From positions 1 to 55,481 of the forward strand of contig JAFRHT010000133.1 of the NCBI GenBank assembly GCA_017433125.1: 55,481 nucleotides of DNA, in the 5' to 3' direction. Position numbers and translations under genes: made by a program. The stretch's first letter is position 1. The number at the start of each line of letters is the position of its first letter. The DNA comes from Solobacterium sp. GTDB taxonomy: Bacteria > Bacillota_I > Bacilli_A > Erysipelotrichales > Erysipelotrichaceae. Shown here piece by piece: positions 1 through 7,892 of the stretch. Under the pieces are notes generated by a model, which made no database searches, was not told the origin of the DNA, and saw only the letters and a list, made by a program, of their open reading frames with translations.

Positions 1-144
1 CAGGCTGTAGCTGTTGTAATACATGTCAGCACAGAAGTACTTCATGACCGTATAGCCGAGAATATTGCCGATCAGGGCACTGATCAGCGTCACAATGACC
101 GGCATGACCATGTAATGGCGGATCAGTTCACCCCGGCTGAACAT
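1..144 (-). pseudogene. Fragment of an FtsX-like ABC transporter permease
   Basis: The minus strand is open from about 144 to the window edge. It encodes a hydrophobic stretch (about 48 codons) with a MPVIVTLISALIGNILGYT-like helix followed by MYYNSYSL. That pattern is typical of the transmembrane part of large FtsX-family permeases in Bacillota, which move lipids or export substrates with a separate ATPase. Only this piece is visible, running off the left edge. It meets the GH94 reading frame of the opposite strand head-on at about 139-144, so one or both genes are broken here or the assembly is joined wrongly. The family call is by pattern recognition over a short stretch and is moderate in strength. 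Confidence 0.45.
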
Positions 145-1625
145 ATGTATCCCGTTCGTTTGCCTGGACCCAGAAAGCATACCGGGAAACCGGCTTCCGG
201 GAAATTCAGGACCTCTACGCTTCCATGTATTATTTCCATGCCCAGGGCAAGGATGCGCTGATCCGGGAACTGCTTTCCGCATGGATCGTCAATGTCTTCC
301 CGATGGGTTATGCCTATCACAACTTCACCACCCGCGGCAAGGAACCGGGCATGTGCTCGGATGATCAGCTGTGGCTGGTGCAGGCAGTATACCGCTACGT
401 CACATTGACCGGTGACATCGCTTTTCTGCACCAGGAATTCCCGATGGCCGGTTCCGGCAGGACAAGAACCCTGCTGAATACGCTGAAGGCTATTATCATT
501 TATTCCGGCCGTATTTCCGTCGGGAAGCACCGGCTGCCGCTGCTGGATACCGCTGACTGGAACGATACGCTGCGGCTCGACCGTTGTGTCATGAACGGGC
601 CGGAGAAAGAACAGCAGTACCGCCGGCAGATCGAACAGCAGCACCAGCCGTACGGCGCCGCGCTGCAGAATACCCAGAGTGAAAGCGTCATGAACGGCTT
701 CCTGCTGGTCAGGGCGGCCGAAGAGACAGCCCGGCTGGCGGAACTGGCACACGATCAGGCCCTGGCTGAGCTGGCTGAAGATATCTGCACGGAAACCCGC
801 GAGAGCCTGCGGCAGCACGCCTGGAAGGATACCTGGTATGCCCGCTGCCTGATCAATGATGACCGCTCCTTCCGTTATCTCGGTGCCCCGGGTGACGGGC
901 TCTCAGCCGATCCGGATACCGACGGCACATTCTATCTGAACTCCTACAGCTGGGCATTGCTGAGCGGCTGTGCCGATGATGAACAGATCAGAGCCATGCT
1001 GGACCATGTGGAAACTTCCCTGAAAACCCCGGCCGGGCTGAAACTGTGCACGGCGGTTGACTACGACCGGCTCGGTGTCATCACCGGGACATCGTTCTAC
1101 TTCCCCGGTGACCGGGAGAACGGCGGTGTCTTCAAGCATGCGGCGATGATGGCGGTCACGGCTTCCCTGCAGGCCGCCAGAACAGCTGCCGATCCGGAAC
1201 TGGCCGCCCGGCTGCGTGATCTTGCCTTCTTCATGATCGACAAGACCCTGCCCTGCCGGACCATGGATGATCCCTTTGTCCTCAAGGGGAACCCGCGGTT
1301 CTGCACGCAGTACAACAACTCGATCACCGGTGAAAACATCGGCCCGATCCTCTCCGGCACCGCTTCCTGGCTGACCCTGGCCCTGTATGAGATCTGCGGC
1401 CTTGAGTTCCGTGAGGGCCGGCTGCGGATCCGTCCGGTTCTGAAAGCACCGTGGTTTGCCTATGACCTGCAGATCGGCGGCACAACCCTGCATGTCGAAA
1501 TCGACGGCAGCGCTTCCTTCCGGGCCCGGCCGGAAAGCACATATATGCTTGACGGAAAACCGGCTGAGGATGAATTCCTGTTCCCGGCTGACCAGAAAGA
1601 ACATTCCCTCAGAGTCATGCTCTGA
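141..1625 (+). CDS. 1,2-beta-oligoglucan phosphorylase (GH94), 5'-truncated
   Basis: GH94 inverting phosphorylase that would split beta-1,2-glucan chains with phosphate, giving glucose 1-phosphate in the cytoplasm. The frame is open from 141 and homologous-looking from its first codon (TYVSRSFAWTQ, FREIQD), though the first ATG is at 225. Hallmarks are GKEPG-x2-SDD, SVGKHRLPLLD, the catalytic-acid motif ADWND (about 555-566), SESVMN, LSADP-x3-G, PGDRENGGVFKHA and TGENIGPILSGTA. The order and wording match the C-terminal half of the Listeria-type enzyme of about 1,100 residues. Roughly the first half or more is missing: an in-frame TGA at 138-140 and unrelated permease sequence precede it. No ribosome site is evident at 225. 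A terminator follows. Probably a non-functional remnant, or a full gene cut by an assembly join. Confidence 0.8.
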   Translation, partial: TYVSRSFAWTQKAYRETGFREIQDLYASMYYFHAQGKDALIRELLSAWIVNVFPMGYAYHNFTTRGKEPGMCSDDQLWLVQAVYRYVTLTGDIAFLHQEFPMAGSGRTRTLLNTLKAIIIYSGRISVGKHRLPLLDTADWNDTLRLDRCVMNGPEKEQQYRRQIEQQHQPYGAALQNTQSESVMNGFLLVRAAEETARLAELAHDQALAELAEDICTETRESLRQHAWKDTWYARCLINDDRSFRYLGAPGDGLSADPDTDGTFYLNSYSWALLSGCADDEQIRAMLDHVETSLKTPAGLKLCTAVDYDRLGVITGTSFYFPGDRENGGVFKHAAMMAVTASLQAARTAADPELAARLRDLAFFMIDKTLPCRTMDDPFVLKGNPRFCTQYNNSITGENIGPILSGTASWLTLALYEICGLEFREGRLRIRPVLKAPWFAYDLQIGGTTLHVEIDGSASFRARPESTYMLDGKPAEDEFLFPADQKEHSLRVML

Positions 1626-1640
1626 TCATTCTTTCCTCTT

Positions 1641-1679
1641 ACACAGAAGCCCCTGTTCAATTCAGGGGCTTTTGTGTTT
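1641..1679 (+). terminator. Intrinsic terminator after the GH94 gene
   Basis: Long stem ACACAGAAGCCCCTG / CAGGGGCTTTTGTGT (14 of 15 positions pair) with a 7-nt loop and a short T-rich tail, starting 16 bases after the GH94 stop. Confidence 0.8.
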
Positions 1680-1750
1680 CTGCATACAGGCATCATCATT
1701 TCCGTCTGAAAATACTATAATAAAAGAATTGAGAGGAGAACCACGGCGCT

Positions 1751-3010
1751 ATGATTACAGACCGGATTGATAAAGGCATACTGGAGCTTGCGGCACAGTC
1801 CGACCGGGAATTGGAGGAAATCTATCACAGCATCGACAGAATCAGCCTGATCAATTCCGACCGGATTCTGTCTGCTTTCATGGAGAATAACGTTTCCTAT
1901 TCGGACTTTGCGGATATTAACGGCTACGGCAATTACGATGCCGGACGGGACAAGCTGGAGAAGATCTTCGCGTCCGTTCTGGGCTGTGAAGATGCCCTGG
2001 TAAGGCCGCAGATCATGAGCGGCACCAACGCCCTCTGGCTGGCTTTCTCCGCCCTGCTCCGGCACGGTGACACCATGATCTCTTTGACCGGCACGCCATA
2101 CGATTCCCTGCAGGAAATGATCGGCCTGTACGGTGAATCCAGCCAGTCACTGAAAAATGCAGGCGTCAGGTATGAGCAGATTGATCTGGTCAGCAACGAA
2201 TTCGACGAGGACGCCATTGTCAGAAGGCTGCAGAGAAACGATGTGAAACTGGTGGAAATCCAGCGCTCCCGCGGCTACTCCGCCCGGAAGTCCCTGACCA
2301 TCGCCCAGATCAGTCATCTGGTTAGCCGGATCCGGGAAGTCAACACAGAGGTCATCATCATGGTGGACAACTGCTATGGTGAACTGGTCGAAGACCGTGA
2401 ACCCGGGCATGCCGGGGCAGACCTGGTTGTCGGCTCCCTGATGAAAAACCTGGGCGGCGGTGTCGCCCCGACAGGCGGTTATATTGCCGGCCGGGCTGAC
2501 CTGATCGCCATGGCTGCCGACCGCCTGACCGCCCCTGGTCTCGGCAAGGAACAGGGCGCAAACTTCAACCTGAACAACGCTTTTTTCAAAGGCCTCTTCC
2601 TGGCCCCGAGGGCTGTGTCAGGCGCTTTGAAAACCGCGGTCTTTACGGCCTATATGATGGAAAAACTGGGCTATAACAATGTATCCCCGCGCTATGACGA
2701 ATTCCGCACCGACATCATCCAGACGGTTGAACTGGGAGACAAGGACAGCCTGGTCCGCTTTACCCAGGGCCTGCAGGAATCTTCACCAATCGACTCCTTT
2801 GTCCGTATCATGCCGGCGCCGATGCCCGGTTATCCGTTTGACGAAGTCATGGCCTGCGGGGCCTTTACCCAGGGCAGCACGATTGAACTGAGTGCCGATG
2901 CGCCGGTGATCCCGCCCTATACGCTGTACATGCAGGGCGGCCTGTCACTGGAATACGGGAAGCTCTCCGTCATGCTTGCCCTGACCAAGGCAAAGAAAAA
3001 GGAAGCTTAG
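1751..3010 (+). CDS. Methionine gamma-lyase family protein (PLP-dependent, YnbB/aluminium-resistance type)
   Basis: A 419-residue fold-type I PLP enzyme of the PF06838 family, often annotated as aluminium-resistance protein or cystathionine beta/gamma-lyase-like. The true substrate of most members is unsettled; sulfur amino acid cleavage in the cytoplasm is the usual assumption. Seen: NGYGNYDAGRDKLE near residue 57, SGTNALWLA (90-98), the PLP-contacting Asp in MVDNCYGE (D206) and the Schiff-base Lys in GSLMKNLGGG (K232). Length is normal for the family. The start has a GAGGAG ribosome site about 12 bases upstream, and a TATAAT at 1716-1721 gives a plausible -10. The 3' end overlaps the convergent SDR gene by 4 bases and contains that gene's terminator hairpin. 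A homocysteine methyltransferase lies 3 kb away, so a link to methionine metabolism is possible but only inferred. Confidence 0.88.
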   Translation: MITDRIDKGILELAAQSDRELEEIYHSIDRISLINSDRILSAFMENNVSYSDFADINGYGNYDAGRDKLEKIFASVLGCEDALVRPQIMSGTNALWLAFSALLRHGDTMISLTGTPYDSLQEMIGLYGESSQSLKNAGVRYEQIDLVSNEFDEDAIVRRLQRNDVKLVEIQRSRGYSARKSLTIAQISHLVSRIREVNTEVIIMVDNCYGELVEDREPGHAGADLVVGSLMKNLGGGVAPTGGYIAGRADLIAMAADRLTAPGLGKEQGANFNLNNAFFKGLFLAPRAVSGALKTAVFTAYMMEKLGYNNVSPRYDEFRTDIIQTVELGDKDSLVRFTQGLQESSPIDSFVRIMPAPMPGYPFDEVMACGAFTQGSTIELSADAPVIPPYTLYMQGGLSLEYGKLSVMLALTKAKKKEA

Positions 3011-3018
3011 CAGCTTCC
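2993..3018 (-). terminator. Intrinsic terminator for the SDR gene, embedded in the neighbouring coding end
   Basis: Read on the minus strand: GGAAGC, loop TGCTAA, GCTTCC, then TTTTTCTTT. The stem spans the stop codons of both convergent genes (3001-3018), and its U-tract is the AAAGAAAAA-type lysine codons at the end of the plus-strand gene. Confidence 0.75.
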
Positions 3019-3753
3019 CATCTGTCCGCCATCGATGCGGATGACACTGTTATTGATATACGCGGCTTCCTCACTGACCAGGAACCGTACCAGCCGGGCA
3101 ACCTCTTCAGGCTGCCCGTATCTTTTCAGCAGGATCTTCTCTGTCTCCTGTTTCAGGAATTCCTCGTCATAGCCTGCCAGTTCCTTCTCCGTCCCGATAA
3201 AGCCGGGCGCCACTGCGTTCACCGTGACATACGGGGCAAACTGCACCGCCAGGTTATGGGTCAGGGATATCAGGGCCGCCTTGGACGCGTCATAGTCCAG
3301 GCACATCGGATAGTATGTATTAATGCCGTTGGTGGAAGATATATTGATGATCTTTCCGTATTCATGTTCCATCATGGAACGGTAAACCCGGCGGGCACAG
3401 TTGAAGGCTCCGACCACATTGACATCAAGGATCCGCCGGAAGGTTTCTGCATCCTTGCGGGAAAACAGATCCGGCATATCCACTGCCGCATTGTTGATCA
3501 GTACGGACACCGGTCCGAGTTCCTTTTCAACCGCGGTGAACATCCGGTCGGTTTCCGTTTCACTGGCCACATCCGCCTGCACAACCATGGCCCGCACGCC
3601 ATACGCAGAAGTCAGCTCCTGCTGCAGCCGGCGGGCTTTTTCTTCCGCCTGGTGATAATGAACGGCAATGTCATCACCGTTTTTGGCCAGTTCCCGGGCA
3701 ATGGCACTGCCGATTCCCCCGCTGGCTCCCGTAATCAGCACTGTTCTTTTCAT
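3007..3753 (-). CDS. Short-chain dehydrogenase/reductase (FabG-like SDR)
   Basis: A 248-residue classical SDR, an NAD(P)-dependent oxidoreductase of the cytoplasm. Seen: Rossmann motif TGASGGIG (8-15), NNAAVD (87-92), the active-site Ser in INISS (139/140) and YxxxK (Y154, K158), then APGF-x-GTE and the C-terminal IRIDGGQ. This resembles FabG and sugar/polyol SDRs, and the substrate cannot be told. FabG itself is usually inside a fatty-acid cluster, which this is not. The start is oddly placed: ATG lies 7 bases after the U-tract of the EF-P terminator, and no Shine-Dalgarno can be seen, yet the Rossmann motif begins at residue 5 so no later start is possible. Expression may therefore depend on read-through from efp. 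Confidence 0.88.
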   Translation of the reverse strand: MKRTVLITGASGGIGSAIARELAKNGDDIAVHYHQAEEKARRLQQELTSAYGVRAMVVQADVASETETDRMFTAVEKELGPVSVLINNAAVDMPDLFSRKDAETFRRILDVNVVGAFNCARRVYRSMMEHEYGKIINISSTNGINTYYPMCLDYDASKAALISLTHNLAVQFAPYVTVNAVAPGFIGTEKELAGYDEEFLKQETEKILLKRYGQPEEVARLVRFLVSEEAAYINNSVIRIDGGQMGSC

Positions 3754-3760
3754 AGATCAG

Positions 3761-3783
3761 AAAAAAGAGCTTGTTAAGCTCTT
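3761..3783 (-). terminator. Terminator hairpin between efp and the SDR gene
   Basis: Minus strand AAGAGCTT-AAC-AAGCTCTT followed by TTTT. The hairpin overlaps the efp stop codon, and the U-tract ends 7 bases before the SDR start codon. Confidence 0.75.
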
Positions 3784-4331
3784 CCTGCGTACTTGCCGTC
3801 GCTGGTTGTGACAGAGATTGTTTCACCCTGGTCAATGAACTGCGGAACCCGCAGCGTCAGACCGGTCTCGGTTACGGCGACCTTTGTCTGGGTTGACGGC
3901 GCGCCCTTGATGACCGGGGTTGTCTCGGCAATCGTCAGCTGGACGCTGGCCGGCAGCCCGATATCGAGGATGTTGCCCTCGAACATCATCAGCACGACTT
4001 CCAGACCGTCGGTAATATAATACTTCTTGTCTTCGATCTGCTTTTCGGCCACTTCATATGTCTCATATGTTTCGACATCCATGAAGTAGTATGTACCGTC
4101 AGCGGAATAAGAGAATGTCGCTGTGATTCTCTCGATATTGGCCGCTTCGAATTTTGTTGACGCGTTAAAATTTCTTTCCTGCGTGGAACCGGTCTTCAGA
4201 TTCTTCATCTTGGTCTGCAGAATCGCAGCGCCCTTACCCGGTTTCACATGCATGAAATCCAGAACAACCCATGGATCTCCGTCCACGATCAGTGTCAGTC
4301 CGGTTTTAAAATCTCCTGCTTCAATTGCCAT
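3774..4331 (-). CDS. efp: Elongation factor P
   Basis: 185 residues, the normal length for EF-P, which binds stalled ribosomes between the P and E sites and relieves arrest at polyproline stretches. Three beta-barrel domains are recognisable: KOW-like N-domain (1-64), middle OB domain (about 67-125, with MDVETYE) and C-terminal OB domain ending in VTTSDGKYAGRA. The tip loop reads HVKPGKGAA, with K33 at the position that is modified in other bacteria. No epmA/epmB/epmC-type modification gene is present nearby. An AGGTG ribosome site lies a few bases before ATG. The gene ends in a terminator hairpin that is also the immediate leader of the SDR gene. Confidence 0.97.
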   Translation of the reverse strand: MAIEAGDFKTGLTLIVDGDPWVVLDFMHVKPGKGAAILQTKMKNLKTGSTQERNFNASTKFEAANIERITATFSYSADGTYYFMDVETYETYEVAEKQIEDKKYYITDGLEVVLMMFEGNILDIGLPASVQLTIAETTPVIKGAPSTQTKVAVTETGLTLRVPQFIDQGETISVTTSDGKYAGRA

Positions 4332-4396
4332 AGTACACCTGCTTTCGTTTTAACATGTTTATTTTACTAACTTTATCCGGCATTATCAATGCGTGT

Positions 4397-5623
4397 TTAG
4401 AAGAGCGACAATTCTTCTTCCCTGTGTGTTTTGATATACCTGCTCCATTTGATATAACCGTAGGTCGTATTTGTAAAGTAACCCAGTTTGAGCACCAGCA
4501 GGACATACTGCCCGGCCAGGATATTCATGATCGCCTCCAGAATCGCACAGATATACCAGGCAATCCATTGTTCCCGCATGCGGAAGAAGATAAACAGGCC
4601 ATTGGCGATGCCGACTGCCGAGGCACAGGCATCCATGTAGATGACCATGATTTCCAGATTGCGGTTGCCGCCGAAGAAGTCCGTCTGGATATTCAGCCCG
4701 CTCAGCAGCCAGCCGACCACGGCCGTCCAGACAGCGATTGCCAGGATCACCAGCACTTCCTGATATCCCTTCAGTCTTCTGACCCGGGTCAGTTCGTCTT
4801 CCTCATCATCTTTGTGCTTCGACCAGTTGATGAAGCTGAGAATGTCAATCGGCAGCCAGAACAGCAGGGTTACCATCATTGTGGCAAAGCGGTACATCAG
4901 CACCAGGCATATCACAATCTCGGTTATTTCAACGGCTATCGACACCAGGAAGTTATACCGTGACTGTTTCGAGATCAGCAGCTCACACAGAATATTCAGG
5001 AAGGTATCCAGCAGATACAGCAGCATGATCACGATGCCGTTGACCCCGTTGGCGCTCTCTTCCGGGAAGAAGACCGACACCACCGTTGCCAGAGCCATGA
5101 TGGACATGAACCAGCATTTCTCATAGGTCGTAAAGAACTGTGAGAACAGCAGGACCACGCCCAGGGAGACGGTCAGGATCAGCAGCGCGTTGCCGAGGTT
5201 GAACACCGGCATGAGCTCTTCTGCTGTCACATGCCTGTATGTGCTCCGGATTTCCTCCGGGGCCGGATTTTCATGATCGAACAGCAGTTCCGTGCCGCTG
5301 CCGGCCGTATAGGCATAGGCTGTGATTGTATCGGCTTCCAGCTGCTCATATTTCTCATACGGATAGGTCACCGTCAGTTTCCTGTCACCGCTGACGTAGA
5401 TGACATCACAGACGGTGCTGTCCTCATCATAGTCTTCCGCGTCCCGGTCCCGCTCCATCACCAGTGTGCCGGTATACGTCAGTTCCCCGGGATCACGGTT
5501 CAGCTGCGCACTGCCGAAGATATAAGACCCGGCCGCAACCGCCAGGAAGAGGATCAGAAAGACCAGTTCCGCGGTTCTGATTTTCCGGTTCGGTTCCATA
5601 TATTTCTTTATTGTTTCAATCAT
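4397..5623 (-). CDS. PnuC-like nicotinamide riboside transporter with N-terminal extension
   Basis: 408 residues. The C-terminal half (about 175-400) looks like PnuC, the facilitator that imports nicotinamide riboside for NAD synthesis: hydrophobic helices, a FWLPID-x-FINWSKH segment between helices, and REQWIAWY...NTTYGYIKW near the end. The first about 165 residues are not typical of PnuC: one helix (about 18-40), then a soluble, acidic, probably extracytoplasmic part (about 42-140), then another helix. Start chosen at MIETIKKYMEP because AAGGA lies 8 bases upstream; this overlaps the preceding small gene by 8 bases, implying translational coupling. No nadR or ribosylnicotinamide kinase gene is near, so the substrate is inferred from the family only. 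Confidence 0.7.
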   Translation of the reverse strand: MIETIKKYMEPNRKIRTAELVFLILFLAVAAGSYIFGSAQLNRDPGELTYTGTLVMERDRDAEDYDEDSTVCDVIYVSGDRKLTVTYPYEKYEQLEADTITAYAYTAGSGTELLFDHENPAPEEIRSTYRHVTAEELMPVFNLGNALLILTVSLGVVLLFSQFFTTYEKCWFMSIMALATVVSVFFPEESANGVNGIVIMLLYLLDTFLNILCELLISKQSRYNFLVSIAVEITEIVICLVLMYRFATMMVTLLFWLPIDILSFINWSKHKDDEEDELTRVRRLKGYQEVLVILAIAVWTAVVGWLLSGLNIQTDFFGGNRNLEIMVIYMDACASAVGIANGLFIFFRMREQWIAWYICAILEAIMNILAGQYVLLVLKLGYFTNTTYGYIKWSRYIKTHREEELSLF

Positions 5624-5807
5624 TTTTGCTGTCCTTCGCTTCCTGTTCTTTCGCTCTGGCGGCATTCGGGCCCCAATACATATAAAGTGCCCCGAGGCAT
5701 ACCCCGATCACTATCCCGGCCGGACTGTTCAGAATACCGCTTAAAACGGCACTCCAAATCAGTCCCATCCCGATCCCGTACAAAACTCTGATAGCATTCT
5801 TTTTCAT
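5616..5807 (-). CDS. Small two-helix membrane protein
   Basis: 63 residues: a basic start (MKKNAIR), two hydrophobic stretches (about 8-25 and 30-46) and a charged C-terminal tail rich in Ala, Glu and Lys. GGAGCGGA precedes ATG. It is the first gene of a two-gene unit with the PnuC-like transporter, overlapping it by 8 bases, so it may be a helper subunit. I do not recognise a family. Confidence 0.65.
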   Translation of the reverse strand: MKKNAIRVLYGIGMGLIWSAVLSGILNSPAGIVIGVCLGALYMYWGPNAARAKEQEAKDSKND

Positions 5808-5824
5808 ATTCCGCTCCGAAAAGA

Positions 5825-5867
5825 AAACTGTCCGTACAGTTTCCTGAACAATTATACTACAGTTGAC
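5825..5867. promoter_or_regulatory. Divergent promoter region with inverted repeat
   Basis: AAACTGT-ccgt-ACAGTTT (5825-5842) is a perfect 7-bp inverted repeat between a minus-strand TATAAT (5851-5856) and the ribosome site of the small membrane gene. It is an operator-like or leader-hairpin position. A plus-strand TTGACC (5862-5867) could be a -35 for the methyltransferase gene, although no good -10 follows. Confidence 0.45.
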
Positions 5868-5917
5868 CGATAGTTGTTTTTATGCATGAATGTAGAAAAA
5901 AGCATGAGGCAGACAGA

Positions 5918-6865
5918 ATGAAAACAGACCTGAATGAAATCCTGCGGCAGAACCGCATCATGATCATCGACGGTTCCATGTCAACCGCCCTGGAAGCCCT
6001 CGGGGCTGATCTGAACAATGCCCTGTGGACCGCGTCCGTTCTGAAGGATCAGCCGGAACTGGTCCACCGGGTTCACTATGATTATTTCAGTGCCGGCGCC
6101 GACTGCGGCATCACCTGCAGTTACCAGGCAACCATTCCGGGCCTGATGGCAGCCGGATGCACCGAGACAGAAGCAGAGCAACTGATCACCCGTTCCGTTA
6201 CCCTGTTCCTGGAAGCGCGGGAACAGTGGTGGAACGACGAGGGCAAAGCAGCCGGCCGCATGTATCCCCTCTGCCTGGGGGCTGTCGGCCCTTATGGGGC
6301 ATATCTTGCCGATGGTTCGGAATATACCGGCAATTATTCCATGGACCCGGAATTCCTCCGGGATTTCCATTACCGGCGGATGCAGCTGCTGCATGAGGCA
6401 GGGGCGGATATCCTGCTGCTGGAAACCCAGCCGGCTTTGCCGGAGGTGCTTGTCGAGGCCGATATTGCCGAACAGCTCGGGGCGGACTACTGGATCAGCT
6501 TCACCTGCCGTGACCGTTCACATACCTGCCATGGCGAGGACATCCGTCACTGTGCCGAGGTGCTTTCCCGAGATCATCCGCATCTGCGAATGCTTGGCAT
6601 CAACTGCACAAAACCGGAATACATCACATCTTTGATCCGCCGGCTGCGAAGCGGGACGGGTCTGCCGGTTGCCGTCTATCCCAACAGCGGCGAAGTCTAT
6701 GACCCTGTTACAAAGACATGGAGCAGCAGCGACAGGCTGGATTTTGAAGCATATGCCCTGGCTTATATGGCGGCAGGCGCGGACGCTGTCGGCGGCTGCT
6801 GCACGACTACCGGAAAACACATCCGCCAGGTGGTGGCTGCCCGCCGCAAATATCTTTCACAATGA
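5918..6865 (+). CDS. mmuM: Homocysteine S-methyltransferase
   Basis: 315 residues, close to the usual length of MmuM, which moves a methyl group from S-methylmethionine (or SAM) to homocysteine to make methionine. Seen: IIDGSMSTALEALG near 17-29, GAVGPYGAYLADGSEYTG (121-138), LLLETQP (166-172), and the three zinc-binding cysteines, C230 in LGINC and C294/C295 in GGCC. YPNSGEVYD (254-262) is also typical. The start at 5918 is preferred over one 12 codons upstream because GAGG lies 9 bases before it. It is followed after 28 bases by the rhodanese lipoprotein gene, probably in one transcript. No S-methylmethionine permease (mmuP) is adjacent. Confidence 0.93.
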   Translation: MKTDLNEILRQNRIMIIDGSMSTALEALGADLNNALWTASVLKDQPELVHRVHYDYFSAGADCGITCSYQATIPGLMAAGCTETEAEQLITRSVTLFLEAREQWWNDEGKAAGRMYPLCLGAVGPYGAYLADGSEYTGNYSMDPEFLRDFHYRRMQLLHEAGADILLLETQPALPEVLVEADIAEQLGADYWISFTCRDRSHTCHGEDIRHCAEVLSRDHPHLRMLGINCTKPEYITSLIRRLRSGTGLPVAVYPNSGEVYDPVTKTWSSSDRLDFEAYALAYMAAGADAVGGCCTTTGKHIRQVVAARRKYLSQ

Positions 6866-6893
6866 AACGCATATGAGCAGATAGAATGAAATC

Positions 6894-7685
6894 ATGAAGA
6901 AAACAGTTAAAAAAATCTCCTGCCTGATGGCAGCTGCTGTCCTGCTGACCGCCTGTACGGTTACATCAACTTCACAGAATCACTCCATGTATACTTATAT
7001 TTCACAGGATGAAGCAGCTGAAATGATGCGGCAGGACAACGGCAGCGTCATCGTGGATGTCCGGACTCATGAGGAATTCGCCGAGGGCCATATCCCCGGG
7101 GCCATCTGCATTCCCAATGAAACCATCACAGACACCATGCCGGAAGAACTGCCGGACAAGGAACAGATCATCCTCATTTACTGCCGTACCGGGGTCCGGG
7201 CAAAGACGGCGGCGGAAAAACTGGCCGGACTGGGTTATGAACATGTCTATGAATTCGGCGGAATCGTCGATTGGAAAGGAGAAATCGTGAAGGAAACTGC
7301 CAACAATATCCCGGAGGAGTGCCAGCTCGCTTTCCGGATCAATGACCAGCTGCTGTATGCCGTTCCCGCAGAAAATGCTTCGGCCGAAGCCCTGATCGCC
7401 AGGCTGGGCGAAAGCAGCATTGAGATCACCATGTCCGATTACGGCGGTTTTGAAAAGGTCGGTTCCCTGCCCTGGGACCTGCCGCACAGCGATGAAAGAA
7501 TCACAACCGTTCCGGGTGACGTTATCCTGTATCAGGGCAGCCAGCTCAGTATCTACTATGGCGAGAACACCTGGGACTTCACACGCCTCGGCAGGATCAT
7601 CGGGGTTTCCCCGGACGAACTCAGGGAGATCCTGGGAGACGGCGACATCGTTGCCGAAGTGATGATTGAGCCGCTGGATTACTGA
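6894..7685 (+). CDS. Rhodanese - cyclophilin-like fold fusion lipoprotein
   Basis: 263 residues. A lipoprotein signal (KKISCLMAAAVLLTAC, lipid Cys at 21) anchors it outside the membrane. Residues about 32-135 form a rhodanese domain: DVRTHEEF-x-EGHIPGA and the catalytic-loop Cys97 in YCRTGVRA. Residues about 150-263 match the small cyclophilin-like fold family: MSDYGGFEKVG, LPWDLP, PGDVILYQG-x-QLSIYYG, and WDFTRLGRI. The first domain would handle persulfide sulfur or thiols outside the cell. The second is a fold of unclear function, with flavin- or metal-related roles proposed for some relatives. Both domains are known separately, and their fusion on one lipoprotein is notable. It probably shares a transcript with mmuM. 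Confidence 0.85.
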   Translation: MKKTVKKISCLMAAAVLLTACTVTSTSQNHSMYTYISQDEAAEMMRQDNGSVIVDVRTHEEFAEGHIPGAICIPNETITDTMPEELPDKEQIILIYCRTGVRAKTAAEKLAGLGYEHVYEFGGIVDWKGEIVKETANNIPEECQLAFRINDQLLYAVPAENASAEALIARLGESSIEITMSDYGGFEKVGSLPWDLPHSDERITTVPGDVILYQGSQLSIYYGENTWDFTRLGRIIGVSPDELREILGDGDIVAEVMIEPLDY

Positions 7686-7709
7686 GTACCGGCGTTATTA
7701 TCCAAAAGC

Positions 7710-7760
7710 AAAGGAAGCACGTGTCTCTCGGCAATAAACCGCGGCCCGGCTTCCTTTTCC
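7710..7760 (+). terminator. Possible long-loop terminator
   Basis: AAAGGAAGC (7710-7718) pairs with GCTTCCTTT (7749-7757) across a 30-base loop, followed by TCC. The long loop makes this weak. It lies 24 bases after the rhodanese gene, and the 207-base gap to the next gene holds nothing else clear. Confidence 0.35.
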
Positions 7761-7892
7761 GTAACAGACTCATCATTCCTGAACTGCCGGCAGCCCTTTT
7801 TCTGCCTGTCTTCATGGCGGTGGATGATGATAAGATATTTTTTATACAGGGCTGCTATCCGCTGTACGGCGGTCAGCGCAGGAGGTGGATCC

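Noticed and set aside
7686-7892. Riboswitch or small gene in the 207-base gap before SseB
   Set aside because: Only a long-loop hairpin is present; no conserved riboswitch pattern or credible frame.
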